Positions 24,180-31,514 of a DNA stretch of 31,514 nucleotides are shown in pieces. The stretch is from DASUBV01 sp035763085. GTDB taxonomy: Bacteria > Actinomycetota > Actinomycetes > Streptosporangiales > Streptosporangiaceae. A program made the position numbers and the translations under genes. Numbering within the stretch: the stretch's first letter is position 1; each line of letters opens with the position of its first letter. Under the pieces are notes generated by a model that was given only the letters and a program-made list of their open reading frames with translations, was not told the DNA's origin and made no database searches. The stretch lies in NCBI GenBank assembly GCA_035763085.1, contig DASUBV010000184.1, forward strand, positions 1 to 31,514. Reading direction: 5' to 3'.

Positions 24180-26757
24180 GGTCCACCGGCTCGCTCTCCA
24201 GCGCCAGCACGCCGAACACGCACTCGTGCACCCGGTACAGCGGCTCGGCGGCAGTGAACCGCTCCAGTGCCTCGATCCCCAGCGCGAACTCGCGCAGCGC
24301 CAGCGCCCGCTTGTGGCCGACGCTGCGCGCCCGCAGCCGGGTCAGGTTGGCCTCGGCGGAGTACTCGGGTCCGTAGATGATCCGCAGGTACTCCGGCCCG
24401 CGGCACTTGATGCCCGGCTGGGCCAGGCCGCGCCGGCCGCGGTGCATCACCTCGGCCGGCTTGACGACCATGCCCTCGCCGCCCGCCCCGGTCAGCTCCT
24501 CCCACCAGCGCGTCGCCGCCGCCTCGCTGGCCGGGTCGGCCAGCGTGACCGTGACCGACCGGGTGGGACGGAAGATCTCCGGGCCGGCGGCGCAGAGCCG
24601 GCTCAGCGCTTCGAGGTGCCAGCGGTGCGGGCGCAGCGCGTGCACCGTGCCCTCGGCGGCCAGGATCTGGAACGGAGCGATGCGCAGGTCATCGACCGAG
24701 CCGACCGGCCAGCAGTACCGCCGGTAGGCGCTGGCGAACCGGCTGGCCAGCTCGCCTCGCTCGCGGGTCCGGGCCAGCAGGCCGCCGACATCGATCCCGC
24801 GGGCCGCGGTCGCGGCCAGCAGGTCCGCGGCGGTGTCCAGGGCCGCCGAGGCGGCCGCCGCCACCGGCGCGTACTGGCCGCGCAGCAACTCGCCGGCCTT
24901 GGCCGACCAGGGCAGCAGCTCACAGTCGAGCACCAGCCAGTCGGTCGCCAGCTCCTCCCACAGGCCCGCCGCCCCGGCGGCCGCGATGACCCGGTCCAGC
25001 ACGCCGCGCTCGGTCGCGGGATCGCCGAAGAACGGGCGCCCGGTCCGGGTGTAGATGACGCCCGGCGCTGCCCCCGCGACGCCGAACCGGCGCGCGGCCA
25101 CGGCCGCGTCACGGCAGGCGACCACGACCGCCCGCGAGCCCATGTGCTTCTCCTGGCAGCTCACCTCGGCCACGCCGGCCTCCCGGTAGGCGGCGAACGC
25201 CTGCCGGGGATGCTCCAGGAGCCCGGCCGCATCGGTGGTGGCGGTCGGCGACATGGTCGGCGGCAGGTACACCAGCCAGCGCGGGTCGATGGCGAACCGG
25301 CTCATCACCTCTAGCGCCGCCGCCGCGTTCTCCTCGCCGACGGTGACCGGCCGGCCAGCCAGCCGGGTCTCGATGATCCGCTTGCCCAGGACATCGCTGA
25401 TCGCCAGCTCGCCATCCGCACGGCCCGCGGCGGCGGGCCCGGCGCCCGCAGCTGCGGCACCAGCGTCCCCGGCGGCGCCGGGCCGTCCGTCCGGTGCCGT
25501 CAGCGGCCGGGCCGGCTCGAAGTACATCTTCCGGGCCGGCACGGCGACGAGCTCCCGCTCCGGGTAGCGCAGCGCGGTGAGCTTGCCGCCGAACACGCAG
25601 CCGGTGTCCAGGCAGATCGTGCCGTTGACCCACTCCGCCTCCGGGACCGGGGTGTGGCCGTAGGCCACCAGCGCACGGCCCCGGTAGTCGCGGGCCCACG
25701 GGTAGCGGACCGGCAGCCCGAACTCGTCCGTCTCGCCGGTGGTGTCGCCGTACAGCGCGAAGGACCGCACGGCCGCCGACGCGCGGCCGTGCATGGCCTC
25801 GGGCAGCCCCGCGTGCGCCACCACCAGGCGGCCGTCGTCCAGCACGACATGGCCCAGCAGCTGGTCGCAGAACGACGCCGCCTGCGCGGCGAATCCGTCC
25901 GGCTCGGCCGCGATCTGCTTCAGGCTCTCGGCGAGGCCGTAGGAGACACGGACATCGCGGCCGCGCAGTGCCCGCACCAGCTTGGCCTCGTGGTTGCCGG
26001 CCACCGACAGGCCGGTGCCGTCCGCGGTCATCCCCATCACCAGCCGCAGCACCGCCGGGGTGGCGGGCCCGCGGTCCACTAGGTCGCCGACGAAGACGGC
26101 GGTCCGGCCGTCCGGGTGCGCGGCGGTGCTCCCGTCGCCGGCGATGCGGTAGCCCAGCCCCGTGAGCAGCTCGGCCAGCTCGTCGAAGCAGCCGTGCACG
26201 TCACCGATGATGTCGAAGGGCCCGTGCCGGGCGCGCTGGTCATTCCACAGCGGCTCACGCTCGATGACGGCCGCCGCCACCTCCTGCTCGCCGGCCAGCA
26301 CGTGCACCCGGTGGAAGCCCTCGCGGCGCAGCCCGCGCAGGCCGCGGCGCAGCTGGGCGTGCTGCTGGCGGAGCACGTGGCTGCCGAAGGACCGGTCCGG
26401 GCGGGCCGCGTTCCGGGCCGCGCAGGCCTGCTCCGGCAGGTCCAGGGCGATGGCCACGGCCAGCACGTGATGGCGCCGCGCCAGGGCGATCAGCGACTGC
26501 CGGTCCCGCGGCTGGACGCTCGTGGCGTCGATGACCGTCAGCCGCCCGGCGGCGAGCCGCTTGCCCGCGATGAAGTTCAGCACCTCGAACGCGTCGGCCG
26601 TCGCGCCCTGATCGTTCTCGTCGTCGCTGACCAGCCCGCGGCAGAAGTCGGAGGAGATGACCTCCGTGGCCCGGAAGTGCCGCCGGGCAAAGGTCGACTT
26701 TCCCGACCCGGAGATCCCGATCAGCACCACGAGCGAGAGATCCGGAACCTTGATCAC
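24169..26757 (-). CDS. pnkp: Polynucleotide kinase-phosphatase Pnkp (RNA repair)
   Basis: 862 residues from GTG 26757, overlapping the hen1 stop by four bases (GTGA), with GGGAG 5 bases upstream. Longer readings run into hen1 and are not needed. Three domains are seen: an N-terminal 5' kinase with P-loop GISGSGKST (14-22); a central metallophosphatase with FDIIGDVHGC (D186, H188), VFVGDLVDRG and AGNHEAKL; and a C-terminal ligase-like adenylyltransferase with EKHMGSR (nucleotidyl K537) and EGMVVKPAEV. The kinase phosphorylates 5'-OH ends, the phosphatase removes 2',3'-phosphates, and the third domain adenylates and, with Hen1, helps seal broken RNA such as cleaved tRNA anticodon loops. An Ala/Gly-rich insert (about 425-450) separates domains two and three. 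Confidence 0.95.
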   Translation of the reverse strand: MIKVPDLSLVVLIGISGSGKSTFARRHFRATEVISSDFCRGLVSDDENDQGATADAFEVLNFIAGKRLAAGRLTVIDATSVQPRDRQSLIALARRHHVLAVAIALDLPEQACAARNAARPDRSFGSHVLRQQHAQLRRGLRGLRREGFHRVHVLAGEQEVAAAVIEREPLWNDQRARHGPFDIIGDVHGCFDELAELLTGLGYRIAGDGSTAAHPDGRTAVFVGDLVDRGPATPAVLRLVMGMTADGTGLSVAGNHEAKLVRALRGRDVRVSYGLAESLKQIAAEPDGFAAQAASFCDQLLGHVVLDDGRLVVAHAGLPEAMHGRASAAVRSFALYGDTTGETDEFGLPVRYPWARDYRGRALVAYGHTPVPEAEWVNGTICLDTGCVFGGKLTALRYPERELVAVPARKMYFEPARPLTAPDGRPGAAGDAGAAAAGAGPAAAGRADGELAISDVLGKRIIETRLAGRPVTVGEENAAAALEVMSRFAIDPRWLVYLPPTMSPTATTDAAGLLEHPRQAFAAYREAGVAEVSCQEKHMGSRAVVVACRDAAVAARRFGVAGAAPGVIYTRTGRPFFGDPATERGVLDRVIAAAGAAGLWEELATDWLVLDCELLPWSAKAGELLRGQYAPVAAAASAALDTAADLLAATAARGIDVGGLLARTRERGELASRFASAYRRYCWPVGSVDDLRIAPFQILAAEGTVHALRPHRWHLEALSRLCAAGPEIFRPTRSVTVTLADPASEAAATRWWEELTGAGGEGMVVKPAEVMHRGRRGLAQPGIKCRGPEYLRIIYGPEYSAEANLTRLRARSVGHKRALALREFALGIEALERFTAAEPLYRVHECVFGVLALESEPVDPRL

Positions 26758-28172
26758 CGGCACTCCCGGAACACCCCCAGCTGCGTCGGGCAGCCCAGCT
26801 CCGGGTCCGCCGGGCCGATCCCGGACAGCTCGGCCTGGTAGCCGTGCCGGCCCGCCACCGCGGCGCACCACTGCCCGAACTGCGGCCTGGTCCACTCGAA
26901 CCGGTGATCGTGGTGCCGTCGCGCGCCTGGCGCCAGGCCCGCGAACCGCGCGTTGTACTCGGCATTCGGCGTGGTGACCACGATCGTGGCAGGCCGGGCC
27001 CAGCCGAACACCGCGTGCTCCAGCGCCGCCAGGCGCGGCGGGTCGACGTGCTCGATTACCTCCATCAGGACGGCCGCGTCATAGCCGCGCAGCCGGTCGT
27101 CGCGGTAGGTGAGCGAGCCGTGCAGGAGCTGCACCCGGTCCAGCTCGCGCGGCGAGCGGGTGTCCAGGTGCAGCCGCCGGCCGGCCCGGGCCAGCGCGTG
27201 GCAGGCCACGTCCATGCCGGTGACCTGGCTGATCGCCGGGTTCTTGAGCAGCTCGGCCATCAGCTGACCCGATCCGCAGCCCAGGTCCAGCACCCGCCGT
27301 GCGCCGCTGGCCGCGATCGCCCCGGTCACCGCGGCGATCCGCTGGTCCTGCAGGCCCAGCGGCTGCTCGGCCGCCTGCTCGGCCGCGTCCTGCTCCGTAT
27401 CGGCCCGGTCCGGGTCCAGGCCCTCGTCGGCGACCAGCCGGGCCAGGGCCTCGCGGGTGAGCTGCCGGTCGTGCCGCAGGTAGCGGCGGGCGATCAGCTC
27501 GCGTTCCGGGTGCGCCGCGAGCCACTGGCCCCCGCGCCGCAGCAGCTTGGCGACCTCGTCAGCGCCGGTCCAGTAGTGCTTGTCGTCATCCAGCACCGGC
27601 AGCAGCACGCATACCTGCTGCAGCACCTCGGCGAGCCGGGCCGTGACGGTGAGGGTCACCGACAGGTACTCGCTGTCGCCCCAGTCCGGGAAGTGCCGGT
27701 CCAGCGGCAGCGCTGTCGCCTCGACCCGGTAGCCCAGCGGCCCGAACAGCCGGGACAGCAGCCCCGCGCCGCCCCGGCACGGCAGCACCGGCAGGCCGAT
27801 CTCCAGGTGGATGGGCGTCGCGGCCAGCTCGGGACGCTCCTTGCTCCGGCCGGTCAGCGCCGTGCCGAGCATCCGCCCCAGGGCCACGCTCAGGAAGGAC
27901 GAGGCGGCGTACGGCCGGTCGTTGACATAACTGCCCAGCGCGAACCGGCTGGCCGTCCCGGACCGGCCGCGGCCGCCCTGGCCGCGGATCAGCCCGACCG
28001 GGTCCACCTCGAGCATCAGGACCGCCTGGCAGCGCGACTCGGCGGCATGCGGGTAGAACATGTGCGCGGTGCCGAAGCCGAGCTCGGCCACGTGCACCCG
28101 GCCGGGGTTCTTGTGCAGCAGGTAACCCAGGTCGGTAGCGGGCTCATGCGTCGTGCCGATAGTCAGCAGCAA
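26754..28172 (-). CDS. hen1: 3'-terminal RNA ribose 2'-O-methyltransferase Hen1
   Basis: 472 residues starting MLLTIGTTHEPATDLGYLLH, the family's standard N-terminus, from TTG 28172. The N-terminal half (about 1-240) is the bacterial Hen1 domain that binds and activates the Pnkp ligase. The C-terminal half is the methyltransferase: DLGCGSG SAM loop (296-302), metal ligands in EVIEH (E371, E374, H375) and in HHDHRFEW (H420-H423). It methylates the 2'-OH of the 3' end before sealing, protecting repaired RNA against being cut again. A Glu/Ala-rich linker (about 255-275) joins the halves. It is followed by pnkp with a GTGA overlap. The rare TTG start may keep expression low. Confidence 0.95.
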   Translation of the reverse strand: MLLTIGTTHEPATDLGYLLHKNPGRVHVAELGFGTAHMFYPHAAESRCQAVLMLEVDPVGLIRGQGGRGRSGTASRFALGSYVNDRPYAASSFLSVALGRMLGTALTGRSKERPELAATPIHLEIGLPVLPCRGGAGLLSRLFGPLGYRVEATALPLDRHFPDWGDSEYLSVTLTVTARLAEVLQQVCVLLPVLDDDKHYWTGADEVAKLLRRGGQWLAAHPERELIARRYLRHDRQLTREALARLVADEGLDPDRADTEQDAAEQAAEQPLGLQDQRIAAVTGAIAASGARRVLDLGCGSGQLMAELLKNPAISQVTGMDVACHALARAGRRLHLDTRSPRELDRVQLLHGSLTYRDDRLRGYDAAVLMEVIEHVDPPRLAALEHAVFGWARPATIVVTTPNAEYNARFAGLAPGARRHHDHRFEWTRPQFGQWCAAVAGRHGYQAELSGIGPADPELGCPTQLGVFRECR

Positions 28173-28391
28173 TGCCCGTCACCCACTCCCGGAAGCTGGT
28201 CACTCGGCTCGTGCCGATGCCACCGAGTCATTAATCGCCGAAGCGGCAAAGGTCATCCTGGCCGAATTCTGATCAGATGGCCACGCAGTTTTGCCCTGTT
28301 CCGCCGGCGCTGGAGGTGCTGGGCCCGCTCAGTGACGGCCTGCGGGTCGCCCCGGCGCCCGCGCTACTCACCCTGGCCGCCCGGTTTCCCG

Positions 28392-28438
28392 GCAGTCCGT
28401 GGCGCGCGGTCCGTGCCGCCGGACCGGGCACGGACTGC
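28392..28438 (-). terminator. Nested perfect inverted repeats downstream of the serine hydrolase gene
   Basis: Outer arms GCAGTCCGTG (28392-28401) and CACGGACTGC (28429-28438) enclose a second perfect pair, CGGTCCG (28407-28413) and CGGACCG (28420-28426). It lies 9 bases after the stop of the minus-strand serine hydrolase gene. A terminator is the simplest reading. The remaining gap 28173-28391 before hen1 contains no gene and presumably the hen1 promoter in its less GC-rich part (28225-28290). Confidence 0.65.
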
Positions 28439-28447
28439 GGGCGGCCG

Positions 28448-29470
28448 CTAGCGCGGCGCGGTCATGCAGTCCGCCGCGGCCCGCGCGGCTAACTGGCTCT
28501 GGGCGATGCCGGTACCCTCGGTCGGCTGGCCGCTGGACAGGACCGCCATCAGCAGCCGCTGATGGTCGTGCTCCAGGACGCCGATGCTGTTAATCACCCA
28601 CTGCCGGGACGAGCCGTCCGGCAGCCAGCCATTCTTGACCGCGTACACGGTGCCCGGCGCCGCTGCGGCCGGGACGCCCCAGCGCTGGTCGGCCTGCACG
28701 TTCTGCATCAGGCTCAGCTCATAGGCACGGGACCCGGCATTCAGCGCCGAGTGACCGGTCAGGTCCCGGAGCAGCCGCAGCTGGTCGCCGACGGTCGTGC
28801 TGGACAGGCCCCAGTAGTCGCCCGTGCCCAGAGTCGTGTGCCGCAGTCCCAGCCGGGTGTTGGCTGCCGCCACCCCGCTGGCCGTGCCCGCCAGGCGCCA
28901 CAGGTCGGTGGCCGCGTCATCATCGCTGGCCTCGATCATCCGGGTCGCGAGGTCCTCGTCGGCGCCGGTCAGCGCCACCCCGGAGTCCTCCCGCTGCAGT
29001 AACAGCGCGGCCAGGATGTCGGCCTTGACGATGCTCGCCGCGTGAAAGCGCAGGTCGCCGCCGTAGACGGCAACCGCCCCCGTGGATTTGTCGACGACCC
29101 CGACGGCGAGCTGCCCGGTCTGCCGGGCCAGCACCGGCGCCAGCGCGGTCGCCAGGCGGCGGTCCCAGATCCCCCGCTCGGCGGCGCTGCCGGCCCGCGT
29201 GCCGAGGGCCTTCTCGCCGCCATGCGCGGCGCGGCCCGGCTGGCTGCCGGTCGCCGGGACGCTCGCGGGCGCGGGCGTCCCGGTGCCCGGCGCCGGCCGG
29301 CGGGCATGGGCCGAGGAGAGGGTGACGACGACCACGAACGTCACCATGAGCGCGAAGACCACCGTGAACACCAGTCGCTCCCACGGCGCCAGCCCGCCGG
29401 CGTGGACCGGCCGGGCCGGCGGCGCCGGCCGCATGCGAGGCGGCGGCCCGATGCGGCGCCGCTCGCTCAC
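28448..29470 (-). CDS. Membrane-anchored class A beta-lactamase-like serine hydrolase
   Basis: 340 residues from GTG 29470 (VSERRRIGPPP); GTG 29542 would add 24 residues with a poor ribosome binding site. A basic Pro-rich N-terminus leads to one membrane helix (about 34-52, VFTVVFALMVTFVVVVTL), then a Pro/Ala linker and a beta-lactamase/transpeptidase-like fold. Active-site motifs: S-I-V-K with S146 and K149, S-D-D at 182-184 in place of S-D-N, and K-N-G at 279-281 in place of K-T-G. HAASIVKADI and LMQNVQADQRWGVP fit the class A-like serine hydrolases of actinobacteria. The altered third motif makes true beta-lactamase activity uncertain; a cell-wall peptidase or penicillin-binding role is possible. 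It stands alone with a long low-GC upstream region. Confidence 0.85.
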   Translation of the reverse strand: MSERRRIGPPPRMRPAPPARPVHAGGLAPWERLVFTVVFALMVTFVVVVTLSSAHARRPAPGTGTPAPASVPATGSQPGRAAHGGEKALGTRAGSAAERGIWDRRLATALAPVLARQTGQLAVGVVDKSTGAVAVYGGDLRFHAASIVKADILAALLLQREDSGVALTGADEDLATRMIEASDDDAATDLWRLAGTASGVAAANTRLGLRHTTLGTGDYWGLSSTTVGDQLRLLRDLTGHSALNAGSRAYELSLMQNVQADQRWGVPAAAAPGTVYAVKNGWLPDGSSRQWVINSIGVLEHDHQRLLMAVLSSGQPTEGTGIAQSQLAARAAADCMTAPR

Positions 29471-29782
29471 CGGTGTATCCCGCGCATCGATTTCTCCCCC
29501 GAATGCCCCAAAGACTGCAACCGCGTCACTTGCGCGGCACACTCAGCTATGACAAGAAAAGCAAGCGTGCGACACGAGACGCGTGCGTAATTTAAATTCC
29601 CCCGGATATGACAAAGTCATATTCGCGATAAACGTTAGCAGGATACGGGGTGCCGCGGAAATACAATGGCGGAATGGGCTGCAGCGGGCTGAATTAACCG
29701 GCGTTCCGGATGACTTTCTCCCCGGCCGCGGCGAGCCGGCCGGCGGCCGGCGGCTTGCTGCTGATGATCACGACGCCCGCGG
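29471..29782 (-). promoter_or_regulatory. Low-GC regulatory region upstream of the serine hydrolase gene
   Basis: No convincing gene in 312 bases. Bases 29540-29660 have clearly lower GC than the rest of the window. They hold a perfect palindrome AATTTAAATT (29589-29598), an inverted repeat ATATGAC-AAA-GTCATAT (29606-29622), and the octamer TATGACAA twice (29548-29555 and 29607-29614). A 6-codon leader reading frame (29487-29467) ends on the hydrolase start. I could not fix a -35/-10 pair. Confidence 0.55.
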
Positions 29783-30076
29783 CTACTGGCGCCCGTCCAG
29801 CCAGATCTGCCACGGCTGGATGAGCCCCACCCGCAGCAGGTTCATCGCGGCCCACGGATCGCGGGCGAAGCGCTCCTGTATCTCCCCGGCGCTGGCCGCC
29901 TGCATGACCAGCAGCGCGTGCTGACCGTCGCCGACCGGGCCGCCCATGATGACCAGCCCGTCAGCCACCAGGGCGTCCATGAAGGCCGCGTGCTCGTCCC
30001 AGGCCTGCTGCTCCCGGATCGGCCGCGAGTCATCCCACTTGGGCCCGTGCACCGTCGTGACCGCGAAATAGGCCAT
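29783..30076 (-). CDS. YciI-like (DABB fold) protein
   Basis: 97 residues from ATG 30076 (MAYFAVTTVHG). The upstream start at 30124 would add 16 residues of non-family sequence. It is a single small alpha/beta barrel-like domain: WDEHAAFMDALVADGLVIMGGPVGDGQHALLVM in outline, with the H and D of EHAAFMD typical of YCII domains, and RFARDPWAAMNLL. YciI-like proteins are small dimeric enzymes or binding proteins of mostly unknown role. TACCGT (30089-30084) ends 7 bases before the ATG, so it may be transcribed without a leader. It lies 67 bases downstream of the LysR gene on the same strand and could also be read through from it. Confidence 0.85.
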   Translation of the reverse strand: MAYFAVTTVHGPKWDDSRPIREQQAWDEHAAFMDALVADGLVIMGGPVGDGQHALLVMQAASAGEIQERFARDPWAAMNLLRVGLIQPWQIWLDGRQ

Positions 30077-30143
30077 GCCAGCGACGGTACCGTCCGCTGC
30101 CGACAAACGGGCGCGGCCAGTCACCCACAGTTGACTCTCGTCC

Positions 30144-31055
30144 TCAGGCGGCGGGTTCCCGGCCGGCCTCCAGACGGCGCACGAACGCGCGGGCGTGCTC
30201 GATCAGGGCAACCGCGGCCGGACTGGTCGCCGTGGCCGGGTGCCAGGCCAGCTCCAGCCGGGAGCGCACCGGCGGCCGCCCGATGGCCAGGATGTGCAGC
30301 GCCGGCTCGTGCGCGCGCGCCGAGGATGCGGGCAAGATGGCCACGCCCAGGCCGCGGCCGGCCAGCTGCGCGACCATCGGCAGCGCGGTGGCCTCCAGCA
30401 CGATGCGAGGCTGGAACCCGGCCCGGCCGCACGCGGCGTCCAGGGCCGCGCGCACCCCGGTGCCGCGGGGCAGGCAGATCAGCGGGTGATCACGCAGCGC
30501 TTCCACCGGCAGGGTGGTCCTCGCGGTCAGCGGGCTGGCCGTGCTCACCGCCGCGACCAGGGCCTCGTCGGCCACGACCGCCGTTTGCAGCCCCGCCACC
30601 ACCGGGCCCGCCGAGCCGATCAGCGCCAGATCCATGCGCCCGTCTCCGAGCAGCCCGGTCAGCCGGTCCGAGGCGTCCTCGCTGAGCGCGATGCTCACCC
30701 CCGGATAGCGCTCATGAAACCCGGCCAGCAGCTCGGGCATCACCGGGATCGAGCAGCCACTGACCATCCCCACCGTGACCTGCCCGCGCACCAGCCCGGC
30801 GAGCTCATCGACGGCAAGCCGGGCGTTGGCGACGGCACTGAGCGCCGCGCGCGCAAAAGGCAGCACCGCGGTGCCCGCGTCCGTCAGCCGGACCGCCCGG
30901 CCCGACCGGTCAAGCAGTCGCTGACCGAGCTCGGACTCCAGCCGCCGGACCTGAGCGCTGACCCCCGGCTGGGCAACGTGCACCCGGGCCGCGGCCCGGG
31001 TGAAGCTGCCTTCCTCGGCGACGGCCACGAAGTACTCCAGCTGATGAAGTTCCAT
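30144..31055 (-). CDS. LysR-family transcriptional regulator
   Basis: 303 residues from ATG 31055, which follows GGAGG by two bases, closer than ideal; the open frame upstream has no family sequence. An N-terminal winged helix-turn-helix (1-60) reads MELHQLEYFVAVAEEGSFTR, AAARVHVAQPGVSAQVRRLE and DRSGRAVRLT. The substrate-binding domain (about 88-295) has VTVGMVSG, ALIG, PLICLPRGTG and GLGVAILPASS. No effector can be named. It is divergent from the YbaK-type gene at 31230, the classic arrangement for a LysR protein that controls its neighbour and itself. The yciI-like gene follows it. Confidence 0.93.
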   Translation of the reverse strand: MELHQLEYFVAVAEEGSFTRAAARVHVAQPGVSAQVRRLESELGQRLLDRSGRAVRLTDAGTAVLPFARAALSAVANARLAVDELAGLVRGQVTVGMVSGCSIPVMPELLAGFHERYPGVSIALSEDASDRLTGLLGDGRMDLALIGSAGPVVAGLQTAVVADEALVAAVSTASPLTARTTLPVEALRDHPLICLPRGTGVRAALDAACGRAGFQPRIVLEATALPMVAQLAGRGLGVAILPASSARAHEPALHILAIGRPPVRSRLELAWHPATATSPAAVALIEHARAFVRRLEAGREPAA

Positions 31056-31190
31056 AACCTCCGACTCTAAGCCACCGGCCCGGCATGCCCGCTGCTTCTG
31101 GCTGGCCGGCCACTGGCGAGCGCACGAGTCCAGTGCTCCGGGGGCGACCGCAAAAGGATTCGAGCCGCGCGCCAGCACCATGCAAGGATC

Positions 31191-31222
31191 GTCACCGCCG
31201 GTCACCTGGCGCAGCCGGGTGA
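31191..31222. promoter_or_regulatory. Candidate operator between lysR and the YbaK-type gene
   Basis: GTCACC occurs at 31191-31196 and 31201-31206, exactly one helical turn apart. TCACC at 31202-31206 also pairs with GGTGA at 31218-31222 across 11 bases. The cluster lies just before the YbaK-type start, where a LysR site is expected. Confidence 0.4.
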
Positions 31223-31229
31223 TACGCGG

Positions 31230-31514
31230 ATGCCAGAATCGGAGATTGCTCCCATGCACGAGACAGTCAGGCGGGTCAGCGAGGCACTGCGCGCAGCCGG
31301 GGTCGAGCAGGACATCGTGGAGCTGCCCGCGGCTGTTCCCACCGCGGCTACCGCCGCCGCGCAGGTCGGCACCGAGGTGGGCGCGATCGCCAACAGCCTG
31401 CTGTTCTCGGTCGACGGCAGGCCGCTGCTGCTGATCACCAGTGGTGCGCACCGGGTGGACACGCGCAAGGTCGCCAGCCTGGTAGGCGTCGGCCGCAAGA
31501 AGATCCGCCGCGCG
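31230..31514 (+). CDS. YbaK/EbsC (ProX-type) aminoacyl-tRNA deacylase, partial at the right edge
   Basis: 95 codons are open from ATG 31230 to the window end with no stop. ATG 31254 (MHETVRRV), with GGAG at 31241-31244, may be the true start. The sequence ETVRRVSEALRAAGV, a variable Ala-rich stretch, then GAIANSLLFSVDGRPLLLI, TSGAHRVD and KVASLVGVGRKKIRRA is the usual beginning of the YbaK/EbsC fold (lysine in GRKKI region). Family members hydrolyse mischarged tRNA such as Cys-tRNA(Pro) or Ala-tRNA(Pro). Most of the domain is seen but the C-terminus is outside. It is divergent from lysR. Confidence 0.85.
   Translation, partial: MPESEIAPMHETVRRVSEALRAAGVEQDIVELPAAVPTAATAAAQVGTEVGAIANSLLFSVDGRPLLLITSGAHRVDTRKVASLVGVGRKKIRRA

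Noticed and set aside
26758..26895. N-terminal extension of pnkp to position 26895
   Set aside because: The extra residues lie inside hen1 and are not Pnkp-like; GTG 26757 has a good ribosome site and a GTGA overlap.
28277..28492. 71-residue plus-strand open frame between hen1 and the serine hydrolase
   Set aside because: No ribosome binding site, no recognisable motif, and it runs through the nested terminator hairpin and into the hydrolase gene on the other strand.
29583..29924. 113-residue plus-strand open frame in the low-GC region
   Set aside because: It has no ribosome site, overlaps the well-supported YciI-like gene antisense for its last 140 bases, and shows no family motif.
31056..31451. 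Upstream extension of the lysR frame to position 31451
   Set aside because: It would run antisense through the YbaK-type gene, and the LysR helix-turn-helix starts at 31055.

Overview
The window comes from the chromosome of a high-GC actinobacterium. GC content is roughly 70%, GTG starts are frequent, ATGA/GTGA start-stop overlaps are common, and the gene families are typical of actinobacteria (FhaA/FhaB/PstP/RodA/PbpA/PknB, CrgA, DUF5324-like, DUF6114/DUF6230). The gene order resembles that of streptomycetes and Streptosporangiales more than mycobacteria, because no pknA lies between pbpA and pknB. I cannot name a genus from the sequence alone.

Layout. (1) 1-1168: a broken tyrosine-recombinase gene facing the 3' end of a tRNA-Leu(CAG), which looks like the scar of an old integrated element. 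(2) 1258-8768: the cell-wall growth and Ser/Thr-phosphorylation cluster fhaA, fhaB, pstP, rodA, pbpA, pknB, with fhaB to pbpA chained by 4-base overlaps. (3) 8824-11725: a 48-residue membrane protein on the opposite strand, crgA, a rhomboid protease and a cyclophilin (one operon on the minus strand), and a DUF5324-like protein. (4) 11814-13767: a NarL/DesK-type sensor kinase and response regulator pair. (5) 13798-18423: three genes of the poorly understood DUF6114/DUF6230 membrane families, at two places either side of an ATP-dependent DNA ligase. (6) 18922-24110: NAD-type malic enzyme, a FUSC-type membrane protein and a secreted GH18-type glycosidase. (7) 24169-28172: the two-gene RNA-repair operon hen1-pnkp. 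(8) 28448-31514: a membrane-anchored class A beta-lactamase-like protein with an unusual leader, a YciI-like protein, a LysR regulator and, divergent from it, the start of a YbaK/ProX-type deacylase.

How the genes work together. FhaA, FhaB, PstP and PknB form a phosphorylation circuit that controls RodA/PbpA peptidoglycan synthesis, and CrgA links to the divisome. Hen1 and Pnkp repair and mark broken RNA. The DUF6230 to DUF6114 operon and the separate DUF6114 gene have similar TTGACC-type promoters and may be co-regulated. Its strongest novelty candidates are that DUF6230/DUF6114 set, including a C-terminal domain that resembles its operon partner, and the leader and palindromes upstream of the beta-lactamase-like gene.
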